Below the pieces are notes generated by a model. The model was not told the DNA's origin, did no database searches, and saw nothing but the letters and a program-made list of their open reading frames with translations. A program made the position numbers and the translations under genes. From assembly GCA_026874595.1 (NCBI GenBank), contig CM049315.1, positions 36,348,164 to 36,412,163 of the forward strand: a stretch of 64,000 bases of DNA. The letters run 5' to 3'. This stretch comes from Sipunculus nudus. Taxonomy: Eukaryota > Annelida > Sipuncula > Golfingiida > Sipunculidae. Shown in pieces: positions 34,504 to 46,100 of this stretch (positions are counted from its first letter, which is position 1; every line of letters begins with the position of its first letter).

Positions 34504-34567
34504 TATGACGAGTATACTCGTCATATTTTCTGATTCCCCCAGTGCCTATGACGGGTATACTCGTCAT
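34504..34567. repeat. Tandem TATGACGAGTATACTCGTCATA-type palindromes
   Basis: A perfect 22-bp palindrome (TATGACGAGTA and its complement) occupies 34504-34525. A near-perfect copy, with GGG for GAG, occupies 34548-34567. Both sit in the left end of the TTAA element and could bind a dimeric protein such as a transposase. Confidence 0.7.
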
Positions 34568-35597
34568 GAATTTATCAGCAATTTTCAGTAAGAAATCTCT
34601 TAAATTTATCAATAAACTCTGCGCAGGTGAGTAGTAGTTCATTTATAAATTGGTTTCTTGTCATGAAATAGCAAAATTTGTAATTCATCAGTGCTTTTGA
34701 TAACTCGAAAGAAAGAAAGGTTTTGGGAGCGTGAAAATATCCACGGCTTTTGTCCTTTATCGTGAAATAAGTTCATGACCCGCTGCAGTGTAAAATTGAT
34801 ACCGTGTAGGAGTATTCCTTAGAATCAAACGAAAGCGAGGACTGCATAAAAATCTTTCTAGTTTTATATTTGGGCGTATTTTAGCCACTTACTTGCGGCA
34901 AACCCGCTGGTGAGACGGAGGTGTGACAGATCGCACCAAAGGTGTGAACTCGAGATAGCGAGGCGTGAAGTCGTTCAGGTTTATTGCCCCGCGAGGACAG
35001 CCTATTGCGCAATCAACAACAATAGGGCGCATGCCACATGCCTGACACACAGATCGGCAGGGTAATCAGAACGCGGCTGCATATTATAATATTAGTTTGG
35101 CATATTTGGATATCTCACGTATCCTATACATTTAGAGAAAGCAATGTGCTTGTGTTAGTACCTCCGCCAACAAGTGCATGTAAATTGTAAAATTCTGAAA
35201 GCAAACTCGAACGATCACTTGCGGAACATGTTGGCCCTTTTGTGCACCGACAATCCCAACCTGCACTTTGGAATTCACCATATGCACCCCGACGTACGAC
35301 TTTCAGACAATTCATAATAAAGTATTATATCATGAGGCCTAGAGTTGATCATATTAGGTTACACTTTGATCACACGCAATTTTCTTATAATTCCCGGCTT
35401 CATTTGACGTTGACAATGACGAGGTCCACTGTATCATGCTGTCGCCATGGTATGTAAATAATTCAATGACTGTGTGTAATTAAAGATAAAACAATTTTTA
35501 GAATTATAATGATTGGTAGAATCAGTTTGTTCGTAATGAAAAGCAAAACAGTAATTTTTTTCAGTAAAAATAAAAGTTTGTAAAATGAAAGAAAAAA

Positions 35598-35692
35598 AAA
35601 TGGACGGGGAATCGAACTCGCACGGTTTTCCGTCTCGCGTCACCTGGCCTACTACGTAACCCCTGAACCATCTTTCCACATGTGCAAATACA
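35598..35692 (-). repeat. tRNA-like Pol III segment
   Basis: The minus strand reads GATGGTTCAGGGGTTACG (A-box-like), then the hairpin ACGGAAAACCGT, then GAGTTCGATTCCCC (B box GGTTCGANNCC-like), then a T run of eight that would stop Pol III. Acceptor and T stems pair poorly, so this is a SINE head or tRNA pseudogene rather than a working tRNA. Confidence 0.4.
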
Positions 35693-35864
35693 CTTGAAAG
35701 TTAATAACAATCATAAACCAGAATAAGACACAAACCCTCGCAAGTTCTATCAGATTGATGAAGTGTCTTTAGAACTTTGATGATTATACATGATGATAAC
35801 TGTGACGTTTTATAAATCTTCATCTATTATTTCAACTAATATATCGAAGGTCGATCCGAGTGTG

Positions 35865-35918
35865 TACAGGATATATATATAAATTATACATATATTATAT
35901 ATATATTATATATATATT
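35865..35918. repeat. TA microsatellite
   Basis: Interrupted (TA)n of about 50 bp. Confidence 0.8.
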
Positions 35919-36179
35919 TGTGCATGTGAGGGCGTACTGTGTTTGTGTGCGCTTGTTTCCTTTCTGGCTGTAGGCCTAATTAGCTAATTAGGCCGAACAG
36001 GGTTATGACATCCTTCTGTGCATAACACCTCAGGCAAGTTTTATGGCCCTTGGACCAGGTGGACTTCACACCCTCGTTATCAGCATTTCACACCTAGAAC
36101 TTACTCACCCGGACCTCCATGAGACTGTTGCAGGCCCTGGCACTGGGGGAATATTTGGCTGGGCAGTGAATGTGTTAAA

Positions 36180-36990
36180 ACTCGAGCTGCCAGACTTTGA
36201 AATGTAAATGTGCCCATAGAGTTCATGTATGTGGCTGGTCTACTTGATGCTGTACAGAGCTCAGTGCTTGTGGTTTACCAGCAATGAATGACAGTGTTCA
36301 GTCTGGTACATATGCTTAGTACTAGAATGGTATTTGTTCTGCCAGTTATATCACACAAACATTTACATTATTTAGGTGACTAGGTATGCTGAAAGAGAGG
36401 ATTATTATATATTATTGAACTATTTATTACAAAATAATAGATCTTTAAGACTCCTCAAAAGGATAAGAAAGAACCTGGACAGACTGAGAGATGTGTTCTT
36501 GCTGACAGTGATAGGCATTTTGTAAAATTTTCCAGTTTCCCTCCGCAGCTGTCATCATGCAGTGGACAATGCAGCATCACCTAGGATACCATTCCTGTAT
36601 TGTCACCAGTATACATATTATACTAATAACTATTTTGTTCTTTTAATTTAGCTCTGTGCATTAAACCATGCTGCATTATCCACCCTTTTCCGTCCACCTT
36701 TTTCATGGATAAATATGAACACTTCAACTTTTATATCATGGTTCACTTTTCCAAACAGCAAGTGAATGAAATAATTTCAAATACATATGTATTTTGTCTA
36801 AATAAATTCAAAATGACATATTCAAAGAATTTTCTTTGGCAATTTCTCAGATATGATGACTTGTGTTTGTATACAACATTGAATTACAGCTAAGCATCAT
36901 ATCATTTGTAACTTTTGCAGAATCTATTGTTTTATCCTGTGGGAATTATTTTACCTCTTAACATATTTTTAATCCAAATTTTAATTTTTT
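36180..36990. other. Intron or upstream DNA before the first coding exon
   Basis: AT-rich sequence without reading frames of interest. It ends in the T-rich tract that precedes the acceptor CAG at 36995-36997. Confidence 0.5.
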
Positions 36991-36997
36991 GTTGCAG

Positions 36998-37134
36998 TTA
37001 AGGAATATATTTGAAAATGACGACCAGCAGCCCCCACCTCCCAACTGATATCTCAAAGGACATCAGCCAGTTTGACTCTGGCAAGCTGAAACATACAGAG
37101 GTACAAGAAAAAATCTCACTGCCCTCCACTGAAG
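36998..37134 (+). CDS. Beta-thymosin coding exon 1 (19 nt of 5' UTR, repeat 1)
   Basis: Acceptor TTTTTTGTTGCAG ends at 36997 and donor GAAG|GTAAGA begins at 37135. The ATG at 37017 has A at position -3. An in-frame TAA at 36999-37001 rules out an upstream coding extension. It encodes M1 to E39 plus the first base of codon 40, including ISQFDSGKLKHTEVQEK and LPSTE. Because it opens with an acceptor, an upstream noncoding exon must exist (candidates at 6855-6985 and 24671-24742). Confidence 0.88.
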
Positions 37135-40100
37135 GTAAGAGAAAGATAGTAAAATAAAAAACATAGAAAACCCTACTCTCTACTGAAGGTAAGAGAAATG
37201 TGGCCCCCCCCCCCCTTCTCTCTACTGGTGGCGAGAGAAAGGTGATTAAGAAAATCCCACAGAAGACCCTGTTCTTAAGAAAAGGTAAGAGAAAGGTCGC
37301 AAACCCCCCCCCCCCCCCCCCCCAAGAAAACCCCACTTGATTCAGATAGTAAGAGAAAGTTGATAGAAACCCCATCAGAAAACCCTTATCTCTACAGATG
37401 GTAAGATAATAGTGATAGAAACCGTCACAGAAAACACTCCTTTCTTCGTATGAAAAGAAAAAGGTGGGAGAAGCCCCTCTCCCACATACACCCACACACC
37501 CCTGATCTCTGCATACGGTGAGAGACTGGTGCCCCCACACAAAACCAACCCCAATACTGGTGCATGTTTTACACAAGTTTGCATACAGTTCTCACATTTA
37601 TTATTTCTGCCTAGCTTTGCCAGACCCTGGATGTTCTGTGAATGATGTATACACATACACCTTAAGTGTTCAGGCTTTTTGCAAACATTCCCTTTATCAT
37701 GCTTTTAGACCATGTATTATGTGATCAGACAAAGCATACAAAAGCAGGAAAAAGTGAAACTAAACACAGTTACACGGCCTTGGCCATGAATACAGGCCAG
37801 GTTTAATAGTTGAAGTGCCATGATTGGAATCCGATGGATTTTAAATGACTCTCACTATGAATATTCTCCAAAATGTTTCTGGACTGTGTTTGGTTCTCAG
37901 CAAAACCTGTACATATTTATTGAGGTCAGCGACCACAAGACTCTCCATGTAATTTAATTTTTCACTTTTGATAGCCCTCCCTATGTACTGCCTAGATATA
38001 AACTGTGTCCATCCTTCTGGAGCTTTGCTGCCCAGCTGCAGCAGCCTTTTTCTTGTACTTGCCCCTCCCCAGCCTTTTTTTACTTGCACACCCCCTGCCA
38101 CTTTGACACACCTTTTCTTTCGCCTTTTGTGTACACACTTTCAACAGACTCGATATCGGTCATTCTCCGAAGTCCAACAATAATAATAACCCACCCTTCA
38201 GCCAGAGGTCATTTCTTCTCAAAACAAACCTCTTCCAGTTGGCTTACCAGGACTACTTGTCTCAACTGTCAATCTTTAAAATCCAAATTTGTTACATTTC
38301 CAGGAGACACCTTCTGTTTACTTGTCACATGTGCATGCTTATAAAATATTACTTATTCCATAAAGTCCTTACCACAAAAACACCCGTGTTTATGTAATTT
38401 GCCTTGAAACAATTCTTATCCAGCGTACAGGTACTTGAACAGACTACATAACCCTCATCACTACAGATAAACCTGCGCCGCTGGTGTATTTAGATGCCCT
38501 GGTGCATTATGGGCCATAGGTTTAAAAGCCCACACCCTATAGTGGAGTTGTACTGATATGAGTTTGATACCTGCTGCCCTTATACCTACAACAGCTTCTA
38601 ATCATAGAGGCTGTGGTTAACTGCAACCTTCCTGCAGCCATCTTGCACCCATCTAACAATCCCAACACTTTAAAATCATCCCACTTTCACGCGGCTAATG
38701 CAAAAGGTTTCAAACCATTTTCAATACAAATTTAGAGAGCACTCAACAATCCAAAGCGTTATCAGTCCATTTGGCTAAAACGGTTTTTCATCACAGTTGC
38801 ATTATTCCCTATTTGTGAATGTGATTTTATTCAGAAATGGACAAAATGTGTACTAAATGAGTATATAGTCATGCTGTATGTTGTAATTTGTACGGAGATG
38901 GCGTGTATCACAAAAGAGGTGCTCAGAACATGCATTTGACCTAAGCTCTATCGCTTTCTTTCCATTTCCCCTAAAATGTTTGAATCCAGATCAAGGTGAA
39001 AGCTTGTGTCAGGATGTTATTATATTGTTCCATATATATATATATGTACATGAAGTATACACCTCATGCACTGGTGCTGGATGCTACATGTGAAAACACA
39101 ATATGGTTTGAAACAAACTTGTTCAATCTGCATTGCCCAGAATGCTTTGTGTGGTATCATTGCGGCTGTTGCTAGCTGCAACCTTCCTACAGTATTTCTT
39201 AAATAATATTCACCGTACATGTTCTGCAGCTTAATGCAGCTGTAGCCTTTCCTGCAGCCAATTGTGTTCGCTGCAGTTGTGCTGCAACTCTCTGGCAAAG
39301 CAATCATATATTTTTGCCAAATGGGAAAGGGATTCTTTATGATAAGCATTTAACACCAATGGTTTTAAAAATGAAAGTGAGTATTTCTCTTGGATTTATG
39401 TGTAGAATTATTATCTCTGTGTATTCTTCCTCCATTCCTAATGTACTGTGCAGTCACAGCTGCTTAACAGGTCACAGAATACTTTAATTGAATGATAATA
39501 ACTCACATCATGTAGCTGTATATATATAAACAGATGTGGACAATGCTATTAAACATTGGGCAATAAAACCACCAGAAAATATGATAATTATATAATAAAT
39601 ACTACTGTCATTTGTGATTAACCTCAGTGTCCTGTTCCAGTGTTACTGGTTTTTTGGCTCAGGTTTATGTCACATGAATTAGATATCCTGGTAATCTTCT
39701 GTGCAATCTGTAGTTTCACATATTTTTTTAATCTATAAATATGGAAGTGGTAGATGAATAAATGAATGAATGAATGAGTTTTATTCAGAAAATACAGGCC
39801 TCAGGCCCATAGATTCCCAGTAATGATTCACATAATGCACTTATACAGTCATAAAATTTGTAGATTAAAAAAATTATCTGTGGTACTTCAGCCTAAGTTT
39901 CCAGAAATTGCTTTATTTTTGGAAAGATAGGGTTATATTAATTATAAAGATAAAGATTGAATTATAAAAGAATTATTTGTAACCCCTCATGAGTTATACC
40001 ATATCCGACGTAATAAGCGCCCCTCCCGTAATAAGCGCCCCCCCCCCCCCCCCCGACGGATATGGGAGATGACTTTATGAAACTAAAGGATGAGCCATCC

Positions 40101-43100
40101 TAACCTCACTTTTCTCCCTAGCCAATATATCACAGGACAACGTAATGCTTTCATTTCTCCCCGCCAAGCTTAAAAGTTACCACCAGTTTTTATTCAATCT
40201 CCGTTAAGCTTTATCATCTAATATGATAATAATATTAGTTACACATAACAGAATCAGTGGTCAAAAGTATCATAGATAACACTGAATGACGGTGTCCGTG
40301 AAGGCAGACCCTTCAGGTGGCCATGCTGTTCGGATGACCTGAATTCAGGTACGTATGTGGATGTATTATGCAATGAAATATATATTACTTACCGTATTTG
40401 CTCATGTACAGGACGATAAATTTTATCCTAAACTATTGGCAAAGAAGGGCGGCCGTCTTATACACTGGTACAAGTTTCTCAGCGTCCTCAGGGCCGCCAA
40501 GGATAATTTACGGCAATTTGAATTATTACGTCGGCCGAACTTGATGCCGTGAATATCAGTGTTAATGCCCGTATGGTGGTAATATACACTCATTAAAGAA
40601 TATTACAATGCTTTGTTTTTGTTTGAATTTATCGTTTATACATCAGATTTCCATGTGCACATAGTTAAATAATTGGTAAGAAAACGTTTGCCCTTGCCGC
40701 ATTGGCACAGGGATTTTAACTGAATCAATATATGAAAGCCCTTCTGACAGTAGAGCCAGTGAATTTATGCGACCGCGGACGGAATTGCGGAATTGACGGA
40801 CCAAAAGGGAATTTCCAATCCTGATAATATATAAGTTTTAATGTATTTTTTGCCAAAAAATATCTTGGCAATTCACTTGAAACATGTACACAGTGATATA
40901 ATTGTCGATGCCGCTGACAGCGTGCAGGGCTTACCCGTGTACTCAAGATCCCAGTGCCCTGGGTTAATCTGTGTGTATGCAGCGCTCGCGGAAGGGGTGC
41001 TGGGAACTTGCCTAACCAAGTGCCATCCAGTAGCACGTAATATGCATGTTAAAACAAGGATGATTTTTTCATATGGTGCCGTATTTGCCATATTAGCTGT
41101 CAGCTGGTTTGCACACTGACATACACGGAGACTCGCTCATGGCACTTCAATTACAAGACAACCATTAGCGCATCATAATTATAAATATGAAGCGGCCTTT
41201 CCTCAGGTGACAATGTTTGTCAAGCTTGTATTATTGGACTACATCGAGAAATGAATGTATTATAACGAGTCAACAAAGTTCAAGAAAGGGACTGTGTTTC
41301 CGCGGGAAATAAATATGACAAATTTCCTAACAATTTTAAAACAAAACCCCGGATTTGGTTCGTATACGCACTGAAGTAAATATAATACGCTGGAGTCTGA
41401 GGGCCAGTATTTCATTTTTTTTTAAACTTTTGCATGTAATATCAAGCACAATGAAAGACAAAAAAGACAATTATTGTCGATATACCATTCCATGTCATTA
41501 ATCGGCTCAGCTGTCAAAGGTATTTGGGCAAGGGGACTGACATAATCGGGGTACCGATGTCCCGTATTATTTTTTTTCATCATTCAAATAAATACTGTTT
41601 TACATATATTTATATGAACATTTTATATATTCTGCTACCTTATTAGGCGTTGACTTTTATAAAAGCGTTCATTTATTACCATCCTTATTTTTCCTCTTCA
41701 CCTGCAAAGGAAATCTCGAACTGTAGTCATTCAGACAATTCTCTCATGCAACACAAAATAAAATCGTCTGCAAATCAGTATCACTTGGATTACACAATCA
41801 TTGTTAAATGATTATTGTTTTTTTTCTGAATTGTCCTGAATGTGCTGTGAAGTCAAACACGTGTACACAAGCCGCAGTGTTAAATTGGAGGATCGTAATG
41901 CACGTTGAAGGGGCGCTTATTAGGGTATAAAAAATTTGGAAACATTTAATTTTGAGAGCGCCCGGGGCGCTTATTACGTCGAATACGGTATGTGTTTTTT
42001 TTTTGTGCATGAGCATAAGAACTGTCCAAAAGTTCTAGAATATCATTCATCAGACTGAATCTTTGAAGATTCTCATTATTTCAGTATTTTAAAAAGTAAA
42101 GGTAATCACCATTTAATTAACAATACACGTTAAAGTCGGGACTTCATGCCTTCATGATAGTATTAGATATATATTTTCTTCAGTTTTAAATTAGGCTTCA
42201 GGTTACTGTATCATGGTTTATAATATGATATTCTGAATTCCTATGAGTTTCAGCACAGGTTTAAGATTATAATGTATGGGCAATGCCACTTAGGTTGGTA
42301 TGAAAGTTAATCTCAAAGGAACCATGCATCATAGGATTTCACCATGAAGCTTAGCAGTATAAATTTACTCCACCACCTTCACAGTCAAGTTCTTGTGCCA
42401 ATGCCATTCAGAAGATAAGTAGAAAACTGCTAGGATGAGCACTGTAAGATGTTCAAATAAATATTACTTAAAAGTCAACTATATAAGGAGATACATTTTG
42501 CAACAGAAAGTTGGCTTGTTATGTTATTTGTGGTTTATGTGGGGAAAAAAACAATAATATTCATTGTCATAAGAGCAATTTAACCACTCATTTCAGATTG
42601 ATTACATGACCAATATCATATTTGGTTGGTCACAAAAACCAACAATTATTACATAATCATTGGAACAAAGGTCAGTGACTAAACATTTTCTAAAAGCTTC
42701 CAGATCCTAAAAATGAATTAATAACTATAGTACCAAATTAAAATTATACCCACATTAGCCATGCTACCAAGAGATGCATTTTTATGCATACACAACAGAT
42801 CTGTTCATATAAAGTCATTGAAAACACCTGAATACATAGCATTTTAGGGGACAATTTTTGCATTTCCAATCACTTATTTCTGCGCTGGATGAATTCAGGA
42901 TCAAGAGCTAGCATTTGGAGCAGAGGACCTTGCACATCCTGTGTAAGTGTATGCAGATAAACGCTGGTGTGTGCAAACAGCCTGATCAAACACTGTTGTA
43001 TTGTAAGAGTCTCCGCAAAATCCGGGACTGGTCAGGTCAACCAGGACACAGTCGCTGTGATATCTATCATGTGTTTGCCTTTTACATCGTATCCTGCACT

Positions 43101-46100
43101 TTGGCAACCATTTTGGACCATCATTTACCAGTTATAATACTTATATGTCCAAGTAGTTTTGGAAAGTATTATTTGCTAGAAATCTTTTAGGCACACCTCA
43201 TACAACTCTAACACAGTGTTATTTGAGTTTTTATAAAGCGACCGCAAGCTTTATTTAACAGTTATATAATTCATTTTCTCAAGTGTTATTGAATAACATT
43301 GTACAGTGCAAATGTAAACACAATACCTCTTATCATACCACAAAGGAAATACCATTCATATATGCAGCATGCATATATAATTTGTGAATTTAGTTGAATC
43401 AACATGCATGTACTTGTTGGTAAGATTTTATCATGAACTGATACATCAACTATGAGCCATGTTCATGTAAGAATATGTACCAATGAAGCAGTTGATGTCC
43501 TATATGAATAATAGACCAGCATATTGAGGAAAGGATAAATAAGGTCAATACACTTCTCAGGTTAAGCTGAAGCATAAGATATCTGCATAATATATTAAAC
43601 TTTTCATTCAAAACCTGGCCCATTAAGGTATTATTGGATGCAAGATCTCCATCAGCGGACAATGGAATAATCAGCCATAATATAAGGATTGCTTTATCCT
43701 TCCCTGTGTTTAAAAGAAAACTTAAATTGTATCCCTTTTTCCCAACTATGAGTTTTATGAATCCAGCACCAATGAATTACTCGCCAGATATTGGTGCCAA
43801 ATAAGTATTTTACATACATAGTGAATTCCCTTCTTAGGATGACTGTATATAGCCTGCGTACATCTGTGTATACAATCACAGCCAATAAATACATAAAGAA
43901 AAAAAGGTTTACTTGTGTGCACCTGTTCAGTAATAACTACAGGTGAACTGTGGTGGGTTCAGTAAATATCCACCCTCTTAATGATGGTGGTTCACTGAAC
44001 ATATTTATAACTGTCCAGGTTGTCATTCACCCATCCATTTATACCAAAGCTAGATGGTTATTCAGCCAGCTGAGTAGAGCTGAATGATGATTGCTTCCTG
44101 CAAATTGTACTATTTTCGTCCATAACATATGTATTATGTATAATATAAGGATACACAAGGCTTGGATCACATGGTTAATTGATGATCATTATACCCCATT
44201 TAATGAAGAGTATATTATCAAATACATAGGTCTTACAATGAGATTAAAGTAAATTATAACAACAGTGCAACTAAATGACTGCACAATGCATTTGTTTTAT
44301 AAGGTTACTAGATAGAAATGGAGTTGCATATATCCTAAACCATTTAACAATATATGGCAGCACTAAGTTCAGTATGATGTAGGCGTAGCTCATTCCACTC
44401 CAGCACAGTGTTAAATTATGGTTTATATAAAGCCACGTACTGCAAGTTTTATTTAATATTGCTTTGGTTTTACAGATTTATATAGGAAACGAGTACATTT
44501 CATAACACTTAACAGAATGGTGGATGACTGTATCCTGATTGGGTCAGATATCAGCCAGTGACTGTGACACGTAACATTAACGTACAGGATCTGATAGGAC
44601 TGACAACTGAACAATGACTTTTTAGAAACAAATTATCCTGGTTGCCACAAAAAGTGTGTGGTTACTTTATGTGGCACAGTTGTTTTATTCAGCCATGCAG
44701 GCCATCATTAACTGATTAAATTTAGCTGTAGAAGGAAGTAATACAAAGTGCATCACATTTGAATTGATGATGGTATTGGTAGTGCCAACTGATTACCTCA
44801 CACATCCAAACAAAATAACATTGATGATATACAACTATAATATTCAACTTTCAAGCATCCAAACACTAACACATTCTTGATAGCAGTACCAGTTGATAGT
44901 ATGTCATGCATCCAAACACTAATACCTTATACATTGATGATAGTAGTTGCAACTGACCAAGTCATGATCCAATAATGATACATTGATGATTAGTACCAAC
45001 TGATAATATGTCACACATCCAGAGTAGTACTGACCCATCTGACATGTCATGTATTTAAATACTAATAAATTATTAACAGAAGTTTGTCCCAGGAAGGTTG
45101 TTGTTAGTTTATTACTTGGTATGTTACAATATGGTCAGCTAGAAATGAAACAAACACGTAAAGCTTTCAGTACCTATTATATAATTGTATCCGCCAAAAA
45201 GAAGTTTTGCGGATACTATGATTCTGACCGGGTTCCGCCGCCGCGTTTGTTTCCGGAGAACTCCTCTGAGACTACTGGAAGGATTTTTCTGAAACTTACA
45301 CAAATTATTGGGTCACATGTGAACTGGTGCCTAACCAAATGGCCTTGACCTCTGACCTTTCCTCTCTGCCGAGCGTCCGTTTGTGCGTCTGTTTCCACAC
45401 ATAAACCCACATATCTCGAGAACCGTTTGACCGATCATGACAAAATTTTTTACACAAATGTAGCCCTTGGATAGCTTTATAACTTACACAAAAAAAGTAT
45501 AGCTAATAGATCATGTTCAGCAGTACAAGTACAGTTAATAGATCATGTTCAGTAGTACAAGTACAGCTAATAGTTCAGGTTCAGTAGTACAAGTACAGCT
45601 AATAGATCATGTTCAGGAGTACAGCTATAGCTAATAGATCATGTTCAGTAGTACAAGTACAGCTAACCAGATCATGTTAAGTAGTACAAGTACAGCTAAT
45701 AGATCATGTTCAGTAGTACAAGTACAACTAATAGATCATTTTCAGTAGTACAACTACAGGCAATAGATCATTTTCAGTAGTACAAGTACAGCTAATAGAT
45801 CATGTTCAGTAGTACAACTAATAGGTCATGTTCAGTAGTTCAAGTACAGCTAATAGATCATGTTCAGTAGTATAAGTACAGCTTATAGTTCATGTTCAGT
45901 ATTACAGATACAGCTAATAGATTATGTTCGGTAGTACAAGTACAGCAAATAGTTCATGTTCAGTACTACAAGTTCAGCTAATAGATCAACAAATCAAGAT
46001 GACAGTGATGTCTCCTCCTTTCACTTACACTATTACATAGTGATTATCACTAGTGACCATGGCAACTATCAAACTGATTTTATCAGACACATATTGGCTG

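Larger units (their letters stand above)
34491..36174. mobile_element. TTAA-flanked element with tandem palindromes (1684 bp)
   Basis: TTAA lies at 34487-34490 and 36175-36178. The termini CACTTTCGCTGCC and (complemented) CACATTCACTGCC match at 11 of 13 positions, and TTCCCCCAGTGCC recurs just inside both ends. The left end also holds two palindromes, described separately. No transposase frame is seen. The TTAA target fits a non-autonomous piggyBac-type element. Confidence 0.65.

Noticed and set aside
36998-37576. Minus-strand reading frame of 192 codons
   Set aside because: It is antisense to thymosin coding exon 1 and runs through the donor array and poly-C runs, with a composition dominated by Gly and Phe from low-complexity DNA.
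40355-40552. 65-codon frame starting near ACCGTATTTGCTC
   Set aside because: It overlaps the end of an interspersed repeat inside the 2-kb inverted-repeat element and has no recognisable domain.
45497-45990. Possible CRISPR-like regular repeat
   Set aside because: The 32-bp units abut directly with no spacers. It is a minisatellite.
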